Below, piece by piece: positions 5,800 through 6,892 of a DNA stretch of 6,892 nt (position 1 is its first letter; every line of letters starts with the position of its first letter). The notes under the pieces are model-generated. The model ran no database searches. It saw only the letters and a program-made list of their open reading frames with translations, and was not told where the DNA came from. The DNA is from Chloroflexota bacterium (GTDB taxonomy: Bacteria > Chloroflexota > Dormibacteria > CF-121): contig VBGO01000034.1 of NCBI GenBank assembly GCA_005882525.1, positions 1 to 6,892 on the forward strand, given 5' to 3'. Both the position numbers and the translations under genes were made by a program.

Positions 5800-6892
5800 A
5801 TGCAGGCGGCGGTTCAGACCAAACGCAGTCCCTGGGTCATCCTGCTCGTGCTCTGCCTTGGCTTCTTCATGATCCTGCTCGATCTCACCATCGTGAACGT
5901 CGCGATCCCGAGCATCATCGATGGGCTGCACGCCGGGCTGGACGAGATTCTCTGGGTGCTGAACGCGTACATCCTCGTGTACGCGGTGCTGCTGATCACC
6001 GCGGGCCGGTTGGGCGACATGTTCGGTGCCAAGCGGCTCTTCCTGATCGGGCTCGCGGTCTTCACGCTGGCCTCGATTGGCTGCAGCCTCGCCCAAAGCC
6101 CCGGCCAGCTGATCTTCGCCCGCGTGATCCAGGGCGTCGGCGGCGCCATCCTGACACCGCAAACGCTCAGCATCCTGACCAACATCTTTCCCCCGGACCG
6201 GCGCGGTGCGGCGTTTGGTGTTTGGGGCGCGGTCGCCGGCATCGCCTCGGTGACCGGACCCACGCTCGGCGGTTTCCTCGTCACCAACTTCAGCTGGCAG
6301 GCCGTCTTCTGGGTCAACGTTCCGGTCGGCATTGTCGCCTTCGTCCTCGGGATCTGGCTACTCCCCGGCATCCGCCTGGGCCGCGAGCAGAACCTCGATC
6401 CGGTCGGTGTCCTCCTCGCCAGCGGGGCGCTCTTCGCCGTGGTTTTCGGGCTGATCGAGGGGCAGCGGTACCACTGGGGCACCTTCACCGATGTCACGTC
6501 GTTTGATGCGGCCGGCGGACACTGGGGCCTCTTCACCATTCCAAGTCTTTTTATTGCCGGCGCCATCCTCCTGGCGCTCTTCGTGTTGTGGGACCGCGTT
6601 CAGTCGCAGCCGCTGGTGCCGTTCTCGCTCTTCAGCGACCGCAACTTCACGGTGGGCAACGGCCTGGCCGCCATCGTGTCGTTCGGCATGATGGGACTCT
6701 TCCTGCCGCTGACGATCTTTCTTCAATCGGTGCTCGGCTTTAGCGCGCTCAAGGCTGGATTGACGCTGGCCCCGATGCCGCTGACCTCGATGCTGGTGGC
6801 TCCCTTCTCGGGCCGTGCGACCGATCGCGTCGGCGGCAAATACATCCTCATGTTTGGGCTCACGTGTTTTGCCGCGGGCATGGGTTTGGTGG
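5800..6892 (+). CDS. MFS drug/solute exporter, DHA2 (EmrB/QacA) family, 3' end missing
   Basis: These are the first 364 residues of an inner-membrane proton-driven exporter of the 14-helix DHA2 family; the frame stays open to the window end. Visible signatures are motif D1 around LDLTIVNVAIP (27-37), motif A GRLGDMFGAKR (69-79), motif B RVIQGVGGA (108-116) and the export-type motif C GIASVTGPTLGG (147-158), followed by WQAVFWVNVPVG (166-177). The first membrane helix starts at about residue 12. ATG at 5800 is the only suitable start: in the frame back to the GMC stop there is no ATG, GTG or TTG, and later starts would cut into helix 1. No Shine-Dalgarno sequence is near it. A -10-like TAGACT ends 10 nt upstream, so a leaderless or near-leaderless message is possible; otherwise translation may depend on the GMC transcript 51 bp upstream. 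Family is secure; the exported compound is unknown. Confidence 0.92.
   Translation, partial: MQAAVQTKRSPWVILLVLCLGFFMILLDLTIVNVAIPSIIDGLHAGLDEILWVLNAYILVYAVLLITAGRLGDMFGAKRLFLIGLAVFTLASIGCSLAQSPGQLIFARVIQGVGGAILTPQTLSILTNIFPPDRRGAAFGVWGAVAGIASVTGPTLGGFLVTNFSWQAVFWVNVPVGIVAFVLGIWLLPGIRLGREQNLDPVGVLLASGALFAVVFGLIEGQRYHWGTFTDVTSFDAAGGHWGLFTIPSLFIAGAILLALFVLWDRVQSQPLVPFSLFSDRNFTVGNGLAAIVSFGMMGLFLPLTIFLQSVLGFSALKAGLTLAPMPLTSMLVAPFSGRATDRVGGKYILMFGLTCFAAGMGLV

Noticed and set aside
5791..6566. Two - strand open reading frames opposite the MFS gene
   Set aside because: The + strand carries all DHA2 transporter motifs; the antisense products are charged, low-complexity sequences.

Overview
The window is GC-rich, densely coded bacterial chromosome. 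Six protein genes are supported: two run off the window ends and four are complete. Start codons include TTG and GTG, and intergenic gaps are short. An F420-type luciferase-like oxidoreductase, a stand-alone LigD-type end-joining polymerase and a GMC oxidase of the fatty-alcohol-oxidase type together suggest a high-GC soil-type bacterium, with Chloroflexota (or a relative such as Dormibacterota) or Actinomycetota most likely. The phylum is inferred from gene content only. No RNA gene, CRISPR array, insertion sequence or prophage gene was seen.

Left part (1-2018). The 3' end of a LigD-type polymerase gene on the + strand meets rsgA on the - strand tail to tail. The two coding regions overlap by 20 bp, and an interrupted inverted repeat spans the overlap. 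rsgA starts with TTG behind a good ribosome binding site.

Middle (2019-3765). A dienelactone-hydrolase-family gene and an F420-type oxidoreductase gene on the - strand overlap by 4 bases (GTGA) and are probably translationally coupled. rsgA lies 60 bp downstream and may be read from the same transcript. An 83-bp divergent gap holds a plausible promoter for the rightward genes.

Right part (3766-6892). A 660-residue GMC oxidoreductase is followed after 51 bp by the start of a DHA2/EmrB-type MFS transporter, which is cut by the window end. The 51-bp gap contains a perfect palindrome with 6-bp arms next to a -10-like hexamer.

How the genes may work together: the two halves of the divergon pair a hydrolase and a flavin/deazaflavin-type redox enzyme with a flavin alcohol oxidase or dehydrogenase and an exporter. 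This could be a small catabolic or detoxification locus, but the substrate cannot be read from the sequence. The most interesting protein is the GMC enzyme. It combines an N-terminal region resembling the small subunit of gluconate/glucose dehydrogenases with a four-cysteine motif that could bind an Fe-S cluster. No clearly new multi-gene system is visible.
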